Origin: Streptomyces actuosus | Lineage (GTDB): Bacteria; Actinomycetota; Actinomycetes; Streptomycetales; Streptomycetaceae | Reading direction: 5' to 3' | Assembly (NCBI RefSeq): GCF_016921115.1 | Contig: NZ_JAFFZS010000003.1 | Location: 186,001 to 250,000 of the forward strand | DNA: 64,000 nt | Part shown: positions 16,855 through 25,778 of the stretch, one piece after another | Position numbering within the stretch: the stretch's first letter is position 1 | How the letters are laid out: each line of letters begins with the position of its first letter | The notes under the pieces: generated by a model | The model's input: the letters and a program-made list of their open reading frames with translations, nothing else | Databases searched by the model: none | What the model was told of the DNA's origin: nothing | Program-made: the position numbers and the translations under genes

Positions 16855-17032
16855 CCCCGCCGTGTCCCGCCCCGCACCGGTCGGGACCCGAGCAGGCGCC
16901 GGCCGGGGCGCCGCGACTCCCCTGACGCGGAACCCCGCGAGGGCCCGTGACGGCGGTCGTGCCGCCGGTGCTGATCGGGCGACCGGCGCGTTCCCGTGCG
17001 GCCCCGGTGGCGGCCGGTCGTCCCGGGGGAAA

Positions 17033-17047
17033 GAGCCGACCGGCCCC
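17033..17047. promoter_or_regulatory. Candidate stress-regulon palindrome upstream of the DUF2180 gene
   Basis: GAGCCGACCGGCCCC differs by one base from the GGnCC-N4-GGnCC pattern and ends 88 bases before the GTG. A second, weaker relative (GGCCGGTCGTCCC) lies at 17012-17024. The 16855-17135 gap holds no gene that I can see. Confidence 0.35.
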
Positions 17048-17135
17048 GTCCCCGCCGCCGCTCCCCGGCCCACCATGGAGGTGGACAGCGAAGAAGGGGT
17101 GGGACACAGGTGTCGGGCAGGCAGGGAGGTGTGTC

Positions 17136-17360
17136 GTGAACTGCTACGACTGCGCGCTGGAGAAGAAGGTGACGCCCGCGATCGCCGTGTGTGCGCACTG
17201 CGGCTGCGGACTCTGCATGGAGCACGCGTGCGTGGTCGGTCAGGCCGTGCAGCGGCCGGCGGGCATGGGACCGAGTTCCAGCCGGACGCTCGCGCGTCGC
17301 GTGATCTGTTCGGTGTGTCACGAGGCCGAGGTGTTCGGCCCCGTGCAGCACGCCGCATGA
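17136..17360 (+). CDS. DUF2180 zinc-ribbon-like small protein
   Basis: The 74-residue protein carries paired cysteines (NCYDC, CAHCGCGLCMEHACV, CSVC) arranged like a small treble-clef or B-box zinc site, matching DUF2180, a family found in Streptomyces and archaea with no known function. The GTG is chosen because AGGGAGGT lies just upstream and the conserved NCYDC follows at once. It is followed after 109 bases by the site-2 protease gene and may share its transcript. Confidence 0.85.
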   Translation: MNCYDCALEKKVTPAIAVCAHCGCGLCMEHACVVGQAVQRPAGMGPSSSRTLARRVICSVCHEAEVFGPVQHAA

Positions 17361-17469
17361 AACGGCGCTGCCCGGCGGGGCCGCGCCGTCCGCCGACGGG
17401 GACGAGGTGCCCTGCCCAAGCCGTCGACACGGGCTCCGGCTCGGGCAGGGACGGAGAGCGAGGCGTGCG

Positions 17470-18609
17470 GTGAAGGAGACGCTGCCCCTGGGGCGGATCG
17501 CGGGAATCCGCGTCGGCCTGCACTGGAGCGTGCTGGTCATCATCGCCCTGGTGGCCGGCACGCTCGCCGTCGGCCGCTTCCCGGACGCCTATCCCGGACA
17601 CTCCGCCTGGGCCTACTGGATCCTCGCCCTTCTGGCTGCCGTGGTGTTCCTCGGTTCGCTCCTGGCCCACGAACTGGCCCATGCCGTCGTCGCACGGCGC
17701 AACGGCGTCGCGGTAGACGACATCACCCTCTGGATGCTCGGCGGCGTCGCCCGTCTCCACAGCGAGGCCCGGACGCCCGGCGCGGAGCTGAGGATCGCTG
17801 CCGTGGGGCCGCTGACCAGCGCAGCCATCGGCGGAGCGTGCGCCGCGCTGGCCCTGTGGCTCGATGCCCTGCACGCCTCCGGGCTGGTCGTGGAGGCCGT
17901 GGCATGGCTCGCCGCCATCAACATCGTGCTGGCCGTCTTCAACGCCCTGCCCGCCGCCCCGCTCGACGGCGGGCGACTGCTGCGGGCCTGGCTGTGGCGT
18001 CGTACCGGCGACCGCATGCGGGCCACCCGCGGTGCTGCGGCCGCGGGCCGGGCCCTGGGCTGGTTCATGATCGTGACCGGTTTCGCGGCGGTACTCCTCG
18101 CCGGTGACCTGTCCGGGCTCTGGGCCGCCCTGATCGGTTGGTTCCTGGTCGCCACCGCGACGGCCGAGGAACGCCAGGCACAGCTGCGCGGCGTGCTCGC
18201 CGACCTGCCGGTCAGCCGGGTGATGACCCGTGACCCGGTCACTGTCCCGGCCGCCGTCACCCTCGCGTCGTTCCTGGCGGAGGGTCCTTTCGGGCACTAC
18301 CGGCACTCCGCCTTCCCGGTCGTCGCCCCTGACGGCACGGTGGTCGGGCTGATCACGGTCCCGCTCGTCAACCGCACTCCCGTAGAGGCCAGGTCCGTCA
18401 CCACGGTCGGCGCCGTGATGCTCCCACTGGCGGACGTGATCACCAGCGGCCCGGACGACCCGGTCGTGGACCTCGTGCCGCGGCTGGAAGCGAGCCATGC
18501 GCGCCGGGCTCTGGTCCTGGACGGTGATCGCCTGGTCGGCATCGTCACGCTCGCCGACATCTCCCGGGCACTGTCCTGGTTGACCGCGGCCACGCGCCCC
18601 GGCACCTGA
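17470..18609 (+). CDS. Site-2 protease family metalloprotease with CBS domains
   Basis: The 379-residue membrane protein has the zinc motif HELAH at 67-71 in the second hydrophobic segment and the third ligand in NALPAAPLDGGR, the S2P/rhomboid-like intramembrane layout. After about six helices it ends in two CBS modules (about 245-375: VMTRDPVTVP, HSAFPVVAPDGTVVGLIT, RALVLDGDRLVGIVTLADIS), which usually bind adenine nucleotides and would tie activity to energy state. Related proteins cleave anti-sigma factors or other membrane regulators; the substrate here is unknown. I chose the GTG at 17470; upstream codons look non-conserved. Confidence 0.9.
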   Translation: MKETLPLGRIAGIRVGLHWSVLVIIALVAGTLAVGRFPDAYPGHSAWAYWILALLAAVVFLGSLLAHELAHAVVARRNGVAVDDITLWMLGGVARLHSEARTPGAELRIAAVGPLTSAAIGGACAALALWLDALHASGLVVEAVAWLAAINIVLAVFNALPAAPLDGGRLLRAWLWRRTGDRMRATRGAAAAGRALGWFMIVTGFAAVLLAGDLSGLWAALIGWFLVATATAEERQAQLRGVLADLPVSRVMTRDPVTVPAAVTLASFLAEGPFGHYRHSAFPVVAPDGTVVGLITVPLVNRTPVEARSVTTVGAVMLPLADVITSGPDDPVVDLVPRLEASHARRALVLDGDRLVGIVTLADISRALSWLTAATRPGT

Positions 18610-18949
18610 CACGCGCGGTCAGGGCGCCGGCAGGAGGGCGGTGGTCGTCGCGCCCGGACTCCCGGAAGGCGCCCGGTCGTCCCGCGGCGGCGCAGGCCTC
18701 TCCGAGCGGTGGCGCGTGCGGCACGGCCGCCGTCGCGCACCGGGCCCAGGCCGGGGAACCGGCGACAGTCGCCGACCCGGGGCCCGGCCCCGTGCGGTCC
18801 ACCGCCGTACGACCGACTCCGGTGTCGGTCCGAAGGATTCCCCCGCCGCAGGAATGCACCCGCCCGGGACGGGGTACGCGAGGCGCGATCGCGCCCGTGA
18901 GCTGCACCGCTCGTGGGCGACACGCCCCCCGCGAACGAGGGAAGCCGTG
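18610..18949. other. 340-bp intergenic region
   Basis: No gene is apparent. It holds a half-matching GGTCCGAAGGATTCC element near 18827 and the palindrome GGCGCGATCGCGCC at 18882-18895, 54 bases before the next start. Confidence 0.6.
18882..18895. promoter_or_regulatory. 14-bp perfect palindrome upstream of the SseB-like gene
   Basis: GGCGCGATCGCGCC is fully self-complementary and lies 54 bases before the ATG at 18950. It could be an operator; no known regulator is assigned. Confidence 0.35.
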
Positions 18950-19351
18950 ATGGACACTTCCGCGAACGACAACCACGCCAGCCCGGCGCAGCGCGCGCTG
19001 GACGCCCTGGCCCGCGACACCGAGGACGCGGCGGCACTGGAGACGCTCGCCGGCTGCGACGTACTGGTGCCCGTGCCCGACGACGCCACCGACGCGGCCG
19101 CCGGGGACCCCTCCGCCGTGGCCCTGCCGGTGCTGGAACGGCCGGGCAGTGAGCCCGTGGTCCCGGTCTTCACCTCGGAACTGGAGATGGCCGGGCTGCT
19201 GCCGTACATCTCGCGCTACCGCCTGGTGCCCCTGGGCGCCCTGGCCGCGCAGTGGCCGACCGACGACGTCTCCCTGACCATCGACGCCGGCTCCTCGCAT
19301 CCGCTGACCCTCACCTCCGAGGGGGTACGGACACTGCTGGCCCGGCCTTGA
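18950..19351 (+). CDS. SseB-like N-terminal domain protein
   Basis: The 133-residue acidic protein resembles the SseB N-terminal fold (LDALARDTEDAAALETLAGCDVLVPVPDD, then a strand VVPVFTSELEMAG and a terminal TSEGVRTLLA). In actinobacteria such proteins are uncharacterised. No signal peptide or membrane segment is present, so it should be cytoplasmic. The ATG at 18950 follows AGGGAAG. The gene is convergent with the MarR gene. Confidence 0.8.
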   Translation: MDTSANDNHASPAQRALDALARDTEDAAALETLAGCDVLVPVPDDATDAAAGDPSAVALPVLERPGSEPVVPVFTSELEMAGLLPYISRYRLVPLGALAAQWPTDDVSLTIDAGSSHPLTLTSEGVRTLLARP

Positions 19352-19447
19352 GGGCGGGCGTCGGCCGCAGGGCCGATCCGTGGGGTGCACCTCGTCCGCC
19401 GGCTCCGCCTGCGGCCGCCACCGGTCGCAGGCTCCGCGGCGGTGCGC

Positions 19448-19855
19448 CTACAACCGGTCCTCGTGCCGCTCGCCGAGCATCCGCTGCAGCACTCCCCGCT
19501 GGAGCGGCAGCACCTCGTCGTGCAGGCGGCGGCCCTTGCCGGTGAGGGCCACCCACACACCGCGGCGGTCCTCGGCGCAGATCGAACGCTGCACCAGACC
19601 GTCCTTCTCCAGGCGGCCGATCAGGCGGGACAGCGCGCTCTGGCTGAGGTGCACCCGCCCGACGAGGTTCTGCACCCGGCACAGGTCACCCTCCTCGGGG
19701 GCGGCCGCGGCGAGGACGTCGAGCACCTCGAAGTCGCTCGCGCCCAGGCCGTGCGGATGCAGGGCGCGGTCGATCTCGCACATGGTGCGCGCATGCACGG
19801 ACAGGATGTCCCGCCAGCGTTCCTCGAGCCGGGTCTCGGCCGTCGTCAGTGCCAT
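19448..19855 (-). CDS. MarR-family transcriptional regulator
   Basis: The 135-residue protein has the MarR winged helix-turn-helix: dimer helix (RDILSVHARTMCEIDRAL), recognition region (VQNLVGRVHLSQSALSRLIGRLEKDGLVQR) and wing (EDRRGVWVALTGKGRRL). Such proteins are usually autorepressors released by phenolics, lipids or oxidants. A TGCAACTAGTT half-palindrome 39 bases upstream is its likely autoregulatory site, and a perfect form of that sequence lies before the dienoyl-CoA reductase gene 29 kb away, a candidate second target. Confidence 0.93.
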   Translation of the reverse strand: MALTTAETRLEERWRDILSVHARTMCEIDRALHPHGLGASDFEVLDVLAAAAPEEGDLCRVQNLVGRVHLSQSALSRLIGRLEKDGLVQRSICAEDRRGVWVALTGKGRRLHDEVLPLQRGVLQRMLGERHEDRL

Positions 19856-19884
19856 GTCTGCACGGTAACACCGGAACGGCCACC

Positions 19885-19904
19885 AGTTGAGTGTGCAACT
19901 AGTT
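19885..19904. promoter_or_regulatory. MarR-type operator upstream of the MarR gene
   Basis: The stretch holds AGTTG and CAACT arms six bases apart and overlaps TGCAACTAGTT (19894-19904). It agrees at 12 of 14 positions with the perfect palindrome at 49118-49131. It is notably AT-rich for this genome. Confidence 0.65.
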
Positions 19905-19918
19905 CCGGGGCAGGGGAC

Positions 19919-20266
19919 TCACGCGCCGTCCTGCAGCAGCCCCACCAGGTTGCCGTCCGGGTCCTTCACCGAGGCGATCAGCCGCCCGCCGCCGACGTCC
20001 TGCACGTCCTGCAGCAGCTCTGCGCCCGCCCGGAGCATCGCGGCCAGCCGGTCCCGGATGTCGTCCACGTGCCAGTAGGGCACCGGCCCCGTCATGCCCT
20101 TGGCGTGGCCGTTCGGGTCGAGCCCGACATCCTGTCCGGCGGCCTTGTACCCCACGTAGTACGCCTCGTCCGCGTACGGTTCCACCCCCAGCAGCGCGGC
20201 GAACAGGGGCTTCGCCCGCTCCAGGTCCTTGACCGGGTAGATGATCGTCTGGACGCCGGCGGTCAT
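19919..20266 (-). CDS. VOC/glyoxalase-family protein
   Basis: The 115-residue protein has a single vicinal-oxygen-chelate repeat pair: QTIIYPVKDLERAKPLFAALLG at the start and ASVKDPDGNLVGLLQ at the end, with YWHVDD in the middle. Family members bind a metal or act as drug-binding or lyase enzymes; the substrate is not predictable. The ATG at 20266 is favoured because AAGGAG is correctly placed for it and abuts the in-frame GTG three codons upstream. It lies just upstream of the MarR gene in the same direction, so it may be cotranscribed with it. Confidence 0.88.
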   Translation of the reverse strand: MTAGVQTIIYPVKDLERAKPLFAALLGVEPYADEAYYVGYKAAGQDVGLDPNGHAKGMTGPVPYWHVDDIRDRLAAMLRAGAELLQDVQDVGGGRLIASVKDPDGNLVGLLQDGA

Positions 20267-20385
20267 GGCACTCACTCCTTCTGGTGGTATCGCCCGACAG
20301 GTCGTCGTCGGTTCTCTCACGCTAGGCCCGGGGAGCCCGCCGGGGCTTCTTCGATCCTGACCGGTCGCGGGCTCCCGTCCCCGCC

Positions 20386-20830
20386 TCACTCGTTGTGCAG
20401 GACCTCGGAGACCGTGAGCCGGGCCGCCCGCCGGGCCGGGACCGCCGCCGCGCCCACGGCCGCGATCAGGACACCCGCCAGGGCCGGCAGCCCGACGGTG
20501 GGCGCATCCCGGACGTCCGTCATCGAATCAGGGCCTCGTCGTCGGAGCGCGCGATCACGTGGGCCGCGCCCGGCAGCCCCTCCAGCAGCGACTGGATCGC
20601 GCGGTCGCCGTGCGTCGGGAGAACCTCCTTGCCGTCGTGGTGGCTGCCCACGTACACCGTCACGTCGTAGGTGGTGCGACCGCCGTCGTAGCCGGCCGGC
20701 GTCATCGCCGGGCCCGACGCGAACACCACTGTCGACACCCCGAGGAGCACGGCCGACTTGCCCGCCGGCGTGCCCGACGGCGTGTCGAGCGGGCAACCGA
20801 GGGCGGCCCCGGGACGCAGATCATCGTTCA
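20386..20830 (-). pseudogene. Remnant of an FtsX-family ABC permease
   Basis: Two pieces of one permease family lie in adjoining frames. The upstream piece (GKSAVLLGVSTVVFASG followed by an extracytoplasmic-like segment) stops at 20521; the second (about 45 residues, LPALAGVLIAAVGAAAVPARRAARLTVSEVLHNE) is the usual C-terminal helix and tail. Most of the middle, including the other FtsX helices, is missing, and no ATPase gene is adjacent. I read this as a deletion remnant. A short functional protein from the last piece cannot be excluded but is unlikely. Confidence 0.7.
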
Positions 20831-20987
20831 GGGCGACCGCCGACCACGACGGGGTTCGGCCACCGTCCACCCGGCGTGCGGTCCGGTCGCGTGAGGGGGT
20901 ACGGCCGCGCCGCTCCCGAGGGCCCGGCCGTTTCGGCGACCCGACCCGAACGGGCTTTGCTCGCACGGCCGTTCGGTACCGGACAAA

Positions 20988-21001
20988 GGACCGGAAGGCC
21001 C
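20988..21001. promoter_or_regulatory. Candidate stress-regulon palindrome upstream of the HTH gene
   Basis: GGACCGGAAGGCCC fits GGnCC-N4-GGnCC and ends 80 bases before the ATG at 21082, the same distance as comparable sites elsewhere in the window. Confidence 0.4.
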
Positions 21002-21081
21002 GGACAGAGCGGCCCGGCATACGGAACAGTGGGAAGACGCGGTGTGAGGCAGCCCCGACGGAAGGGACGGAGGGGAGCGCG

Positions 21082-21369
21082 ATGCTGAGGACTCCCGTCA
21101 GTGACCGGCGCCTGGACATCCTGGAGCGGCTCAAGGATCCCTGCGCACACTTCCCGCCGGAGTGGCGGGGCGACCCGGCCGAGGACGGCGTCACCGCGCA
21201 GGCGGTCGCCGCCGCGCTGGGCGTCCCCCGCCGCGTCGCCGAGAGCGATCTCACGCTGCTGGCGCGCATAGGTCTGCTGCGCACACGGCACGTCCGGCGC
21301 CGCACGCTGTACCGCCGGGACGAGATACGCATCGCCGAGGTGGCGAGGATGTTCGAAAAGGGCTGGTGA
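21082..21369 (+). CDS. Small winged-helix (ArsR-like) protein
   Basis: The 95-residue protein is almost only a winged helix-turn-helix: RRLDILERLKDP, then DGVTAQAVAAALGVPRRVAESDLTLLARIGLL and a wing RHVRRRTLYRRDEIRIAEV. It lacks the metal-binding cysteines of ArsR sensors. It is most likely a DNA-binding regulator whose targets are unknown. GGAGGGGAG precedes the ATG. The neighbouring permease remnant is divergent from it. Confidence 0.82.
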   Translation: MLRTPVSDRRLDILERLKDPCAHFPPEWRGDPAEDGVTAQAVAAALGVPRRVAESDLTLLARIGLLRTRHVRRRTLYRRDEIRIAEVARMFEKGW

Positions 21370-21710
21370 GCCTCCGACGGCGACCAACGGGGGCGCCAGA
21401 GCGACCGTGCCGCAGACGGCGAGGGGTCCACGGCTCGGCGCCCGTCACGCCACCGGCGAGCGCGGTTCATGGGCCACAGCGGCCGCGGCACGCCCCGCGG
21501 CCACCGGGGACGACCTCCCCGGACGGCTGTCTCGGACGGCCTGCCCGGACCGCAGCACGCCGGCAGGGCCACGGGACGTCGGCGCGGGTTCTCCCGCGCC
21601 TGCCTGTACCGGCCCGTCGACCGGCGTCGGCCGACGGCGTCCCTCGGCTCCCCCCGTTCCCTCCGGTCGGCCCTAAGGTGGGCGGCACACCCGGCGAAGG
21701 GCAGGCACCC
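21370..21710. other. 341-bp intergenic region
   Basis: No gene or convincing repeat is seen. A possible -10 (TAAGGT, about 21673) lies 30-40 bases before the next start. Confidence 0.5.
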
Positions 21711-22676
21711 ATGGACCGACCTGAGGAACTCGTCCCGCTCCACTACCTCCGCCTCCCCGGCCGCGGCCCCGAGGACGTCGTCGCCGACGGGCAGGGAAGA
21801 ATCCTCACCGGACTGGAGGACGGGCGCATCGTGCGCGTCTCCGGGCTCGCGGAGCCCGGAACACCGGTGCGCACCGAGGTGCTCGCCGAGACAGGGGGCC
21901 GGCCCCTCGGGCTCGAACTCCCCCCGGACGGCGACCTGCTGGTGTGCGACGCCGAGCGGGGGCTGCTGCGCGTCTCCCTCGGCGACGGCACCGTGCGGGT
22001 CCTCGCGGACACGGTGGAGGGCGAACGGATCCGGTTCGCCAGCAACGTCGTCGCCCTGCCCGACGGCAGCGCCTGCTTCACCGTCTCCAGCCGCCGCTAC
22101 CCCCTGGACCAGTGGATCGGCGACCTCGTCGAACACACCGGCACCGGGCGGCTGCTGCGCCTTCGGCCCGGTCGGCACGAGCCCGAAGTACTGCTGGACG
22201 GGCTCCAGTTCGCCAACGGATGCGCAGTGGGCCCCGACGGCTCCTTCCTCGTCGTCGCGGAGACCGGCGCGTACCGACTCACCCGTTACTGGCTCACCGG
22301 CCCCCGCGCCGGGAACGCCGAGCCCTTCGCCGAGAACCTGCCAGGCATGCCGGACAACATCTGGCGCGCCGGACCCGACGGCCCGATCTGGGTCGCGCTG
22401 GCCGGGCCGCGCGTACCCCCGCTGGACCTGCTGCATCGCGCCGGCCCCGGAGTCCGTCGAGGCGCCGCCCGCGCGGCCGTGCACGCACCCTTCCGCCCCA
22501 TGGGCGGTGTCGCCGTCCTCGCCGTCGGTGACGACGGCCGCATCCTGCACCACCTCGCCCGCCGCCGTTCCGGCTTCCGCATGGTCACCAGCGTCTGCGC
22601 GGTGGGGGAGCGGCTCGTCCTGGGCAGCCTGTGGGAGCCGGGCGTCGCCGTGTGCGCCGCCCCGGAAGCGAAGTGA
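21711..22676 (+). CDS. SMP-30/gluconolactonase-like beta-propeller protein
   Basis: The 321-residue protein shows repeated propeller blades: GPEDVVADGQGRILTGLEDGRIVRV, RPLGLELPPDGDLLVCDAERGLLRV, FASNVVALPDGSACFTV, FANGCAVGPDGSFLVVAETGAYRLTRYWL and GMPDNIWRAGPDGPIWVAL. This is the strictosidine-synthase/SMP-30 class, whose members are lactonases or uncharacterised hydrolases. No signal peptide is present. GAAGGGCAGG precedes the ATG. The substrate is unknown. Confidence 0.88.
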   Translation: MDRPEELVPLHYLRLPGRGPEDVVADGQGRILTGLEDGRIVRVSGLAEPGTPVRTEVLAETGGRPLGLELPPDGDLLVCDAERGLLRVSLGDGTVRVLADTVEGERIRFASNVVALPDGSACFTVSSRRYPLDQWIGDLVEHTGTGRLLRLRPGRHEPEVLLDGLQFANGCAVGPDGSFLVVAETGAYRLTRYWLTGPRAGNAEPFAENLPGMPDNIWRAGPDGPIWVALAGPRVPPLDLLHRAGPGVRRGAARAAVHAPFRPMGGVAVLAVGDDGRILHHLARRRSGFRMVTSVCAVGERLVLGSLWEPGVAVCAAPEAK

Positions 22677-22719
22677 CCCCCGCCGGGGCCGCGGGATAGG
22701 GTGAGGACCGGCCATGATC

Positions 22720-22746
22720 ACCCCCCCGGCGGTGCGGTCGGGGGGT
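22720..22746 (+). promoter_or_regulatory. GC hairpin in the leader of the fluoride-export operon
   Basis: ACCCCCC pairs with GGGGGGT across a 13-base loop, ending 20 bases before the crcB ATG. A leader hairpin here invites comparison with the fluoride riboswitch, but I cannot fit that consensus. It may be the terminator of the previous gene. Confidence 0.4.
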
Positions 22747-22766
22747 CCAGTAGGAGACGTACGACG

Positions 22767-23228
22767 ATGACAGCCCCGGGAGCCGAGAGCCTCCGCGTCC
22801 GGACGCGCGCGCCGTGGCGGTCCGCGTGGCGGGCGCAGATCCCCGTCCTCGCGGCGGTGGCGCTCGGCGGCGGTGCCGGTGCCGCCGCCCGGTACGGGGT
22901 CTCGCTCTGGGGGGCCTCGCCGGCCGGCGGGTTTCCCTGGCAGACCTTCTGGACCAACGTCGCCGGCTGCGCGGTGATAGGCGTGTTCATGGTCCTGATC
23001 ACCGAGGCGCTCGCCGCCCACCGGCTCGTGCGGCCCTTCTTCGGCACCGGCGTCCTCGGAGGGTTCACCACCTTCTCCACCTACGCCGTCGACATCCAGA
23101 AACTGGTCGACACCGGCCATGCGCGCACCGCGCTGGCCTACCTGGCGGCGACCCCGCTCGCGGCGCTGGCCGCGGTCTGGGCCGCCGCCGCGGCGACCCG
23201 GCGCGTCCTGACCTGGAGGCAGCGATGA
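22767..23228 (+). CDS. crcB: Fluoride ion channel CrcB/Fluc, first subunit
   Basis: The 153-residue protein has four membrane helices after a basic N-terminal extension of about 25 residues. Family motifs are [21 protein letters not shown] (the conserved Asn of the fluoride pore) and [11 protein letters not shown] (phenylalanine box). CrcB exports fluoride passively as an antiparallel dimer; two subunits here imply a heterodimer with the second crcB. The ATG at 22767 has TAGGAG upstream. Its stop overlaps the DUF190 start. Confidence 0.95.
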   Translation: MTAPGAESLRVRTRAPWRSAWRAQIPVLAAVALGGGAGAAARYGVSLWGASPAGGFPWQTFWTNVAGCAVIGVFMVLITEALAAHRLVRPFFGTGVLGGFTTFSTYAVDIQKLVDTGHARTALAYLAATPLAALAAVWAAAAATRRVLTWRQR

Positions 23229-23605
23229 CGAGGCTGACCGGCCGCGCCCTGCGCGTGACCGTCTTCATCGGCGAGAACGACACCTGGCACCACAAACCGC
23301 TCTACAGCGAGATCGTCCACCGCGCCCACGCCGCCGGCCTCGCCGGGGCCAGCGTCTTCCGCGGCATCGAGGGCTTCGGCGCCTCGTCCCTGATCCACAC
23401 CCAGCGGCTGCTGTCGCTGAGCGAGGACCTGCCGGTGGCGGTCGTCGTCGTCGACACCGAGGAGCGCGTCCGGGCCTTCCTGCCGCAGCTCGACGAACTC
23501 GTCACGGAAGGCCTGGTGATCCTCGACGACTGCGAGGTCATCCGGTACGTCGGCCGCGGCACCGGCTCCGGCACGACGGACGCGAAGGGTGAGAACTCGT
23601 TGTGA
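23225..23605 (+). CDS. DUF190 protein
   Basis: The 126-residue cytoplasmic protein has the DUF190 core ([45 protein letters not shown]), a PII-like ferredoxin fold. Members are regularly encoded with crcB and are thought to regulate fluoride export or bind a nucleotide; that is unproven. It lies between two crcB genes with 4-base overlaps at both ends. Confidence 0.92.
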   Translation: MTRLTGRALRVTVFIGENDTWHHKPLYSEIVHRAHAAGLAGASVFRGIEGFGASSLIHTQRLLSLSEDLPVAVVVVDTEERVRAFLPQLDELVTEGLVILDDCEVIRYVGRGTGSGTTDAKGENSL

Positions 23606-23976
23606 ACTGGCTGCTGGTCGTCGGCGGCGGCATGATCGGCGCCCCCCTGCGCTACCTCACCGACCGCGCGGTGCAGTCCCGCCACGATTCGGTCTTCCCC
23701 TGGGGCACCTTCGCCGTCAACGTCACCGGCTGCCTGCTCCTCGGCCTGTTGACCGGCGCCGCGGTCGCCGGCGCCGCCGGCTCCCACCTGCGGCTGTTGC
23801 TCGGCACGGGGCTGTGCGGCGCCCTGTCCACGTACTCGACCTTCTCCTACGAGACGCTGCGGCTGACCGAGACCGGAGCCCGGTTCTACGCGGTCCTCAA
23901 CGTCGCGGCGAGCATCGCGGCCGGCCTGGGAGCGGCCTTCCTGGGCGTGACCCTCGCCCGCGGGCTGTGGGCCTGA
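23602..23976 (+). CDS. crcB: Fluoride ion channel CrcB/Fluc, second subunit
   Basis: The 124-residue protein has four helices with [25 protein letters not shown] and [16 protein letters not shown], the same pore motifs as the first subunit without its N-terminal extension. The GTG start overlaps the DUF190 stop. Together with the first crcB it should form a heterodimeric fluoride exporter. Confidence 0.95.
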   Translation: MNWLLVVGGGMIGAPLRYLTDRAVQSRHDSVFPWGTFAVNVTGCLLLGLLTGAAVAGAAGSHLRLLLGTGLCGALSTYSTFSYETLRLTETGARFYAVLNVAASIAAGLGAAFLGVTLARGLWA

Positions 23977-24924
23977 GGGTCCTCCGGTCGCCCTGCTCGC
24001 AGAAGCGCGTCGCACCGGGCGGTTCGGCCGACCTCGCCGGACGCCGCTCGTCGGTGTCACCTCGTCACCAGGCCCGCTGCCGTGCGCGGCCCCGGCCGGC
24101 CCCCTGTCACACGCGTGTGAGCCTGGTTCCCGCGCGCCCGGAGCGCCTGCCGTGGCCCCCGTGTACGCCGGCTCGCCCGCGCACGTACAACTGCACCAGA
24201 CCGCTCGCGGCAGCGCCACGGCGGTCGGACCGACCGGGCCGGTTCGCCGCAGGGGCCACAGCCCGGCGAGCCCGGCGAGCACCGCCACGGCCGTGAGCAC
24301 CCGGAGGCCGGGGCCGACGAACTGCACGGCGAGAAGCCGGAGTCCCTCCGCCCCGGGCGGCTGGATCCATGAGGTCGGGTCGCCGGGTGCGAAGAGATCA
24401 CGGCGAGCGACAGCACGGCACGGGTGCCGTGCCCACTGCTACCGCCCGGCACCGCCGGGCCCGCGGCCGGGACGGGCCCCCGCAGCCGCGCGGGCCGGTC
24501 CGGCCACGCGGATCGGGTGCCGTTCCCGACTCGGCGGTCCGGCGAGCCCCTGTCCCCGGCGGCGGGTGTGCCGTCGGCGAGCCCCCGGCGCGGGCGGACG
24601 GTGCCCTTCGGCGAGGCTGCCCGGGGCCCGCGCTCGGGCGGCCGGTGGCACGTCCGCCACGCGCGCGGGGGGTCGTGCGGACGTCCCCGCGCGCCTCGGG
24701 GCGCCGGGCACGCTCACCCGCCGCACGGTGCCCGGTCCGTTCGTTTCCGTCCGGGGCGGGTGCGGCCGTACGCCGTGTGTGCGCACCCGCACCGCACGCC
24801 CCGGCACCCGCCCTCCGGGCGCACGGCGCTACCGTCCGCCACGTACCCGGGGCGCGGTCTCTTGCCCCCGTGTAGTAAGACTGTCCCCGCCGCACCCGCC
24901 CCACCCTGAGAAGAACTGGATCCC
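23977..24924. other. 948-bp intergenic region without a clear gene
   Basis: Frames here have repetitive Arg/Pro/Gly composition. On the minus strand around 24230-24370 one frame reads AVQFVGPGLRVLTAVAVLAG, membrane-like, and may be a decayed membrane-protein fragment, but no start or family is evident. A 14-bp palindrome lies at 24107-24120. Confidence 0.5.
24107..24120. repeat. 14-bp perfect palindrome
   Basis: TCACACGCGTGTGA is self-complementary. It lies 131 bases after the second crcB stop in non-coding DNA; an operator role is possible but no adjacent promoter is evident. Confidence 0.35.
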
Positions 24925-25761
24925 ATGAGCGCCATCAGCGTCGGTCAGGCCGTCGTCCTCGGAATCGTCGAGGGGGTGACCGAATTCCTGCCCGTCTCCT
25001 CCACCGGCCATCTCAAGATCGCCGAGGGGCTCATGGACATTCCCGTGGACGACGCCGCCGTGGTCGGATTCTCGGCCGTCATCCAGGTCGGGGCGATCGC
25101 CGCCGTGCTCCTGTACTTCTTCAAGGACATCGTGCGGATCGTCTCCGCCTGGTTCCGCGGGCTGCAGGACAAGGAGGAGCGCTACCACCACGACTACAAG
25201 TTCGCCTGGTGGGTGATCTACGCCACCCTCCCGATCGTCGTCGTGGGCCTCGCCGCGAAGCCGCTCATCGAGGGCCCGCTCGCCTCGCTGTGGGTGGTGG
25301 CCGGCTCGCTGATCCTCGGCAGCGGTGTGATGTGGGCGGCCGACCAGATGGGCCGCCACAAGCGCGGAGAGGACGACACCTCTCTGAAGGACGCGATGCT
25401 GGTCGGCAGCTCGCAGATCCTCGCCCTGCTCTTCCCCGGGTTCTCCCGCTCCGGCGCCACCATGTCCACCGCTCTCATGCTCGACCTGGACCGCGTCGCC
25501 GCCACCCGCCTGTCCTTCTTCCTGGGCATCCCCGCGCTCACCGGTGCCGGCCTGTACGAGCTGAAGGACGCCCTGGGTGCCGGGGTGGGCGCCGCACCAC
25601 TGGCCGTGGGCACCGCGGTCTCCTTCGTCGTGGCCTACGCCTCCATCGCCTGGCTGCTGAAGTTCGTGGCCAAGCACTCCTTCAACGCCTTCGTGCTGTA
25701 CCGCATCGTGATCGGCGTGGCGCTGTTCGGCCTGCTCGGCGCGGGCGTGCTCGACAGCTGA
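24925..25761 (+). CDS. uppP: Undecaprenyl-diphosphate phosphatase
   Basis: The 278-residue membrane enzyme dephosphorylates undecaprenyl diphosphate to recycle the cell-wall lipid carrier and gives bacitracin resistance. The two signatures are EGVTEFLPVSSTGHL (about 12-26) and PGFSRSGAT (about 171-179). About eight helices are present and the length is standard. The ATG is preceded by GAGAAG. A very strong terminator follows 17 bases after the stop. Confidence 0.97.
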   Translation: MSAISVGQAVVLGIVEGVTEFLPVSSTGHLKIAEGLMDIPVDDAAVVGFSAVIQVGAIAAVLLYFFKDIVRIVSAWFRGLQDKEERYHHDYKFAWWVIYATLPIVVVGLAAKPLIEGPLASLWVVAGSLILGSGVMWAADQMGRHKRGEDDTSLKDAMLVGSSQILALLFPGFSRSGATMSTALMLDLDRVAATRLSFFLGIPALTGAGLYELKDALGAGVGAAPLAVGTAVSFVVAYASIAWLLKFVAKHSFNAFVLYRIVIGVALFGLLGAGVLDS

Positions 25762-25778
25762 GCCGCGGTCGCGCCCTC

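Noticed and set aside
22600-22766. Fluoride riboswitch upstream of crcB
   Set aside because: The expected GGnGATGG...CTCCTAC-type core and pseudoknot could not be fitted by eye; only a simple hairpin is visible.
24227-24240. Another GGnCC-N4-GGnCC regulator site (GGACCGACCGGGCC)
   Set aside because: It lies in a region without a clear downstream gene, and the relaxed pattern is expected to occur by chance about 20 times in 64 kb at this GC content.
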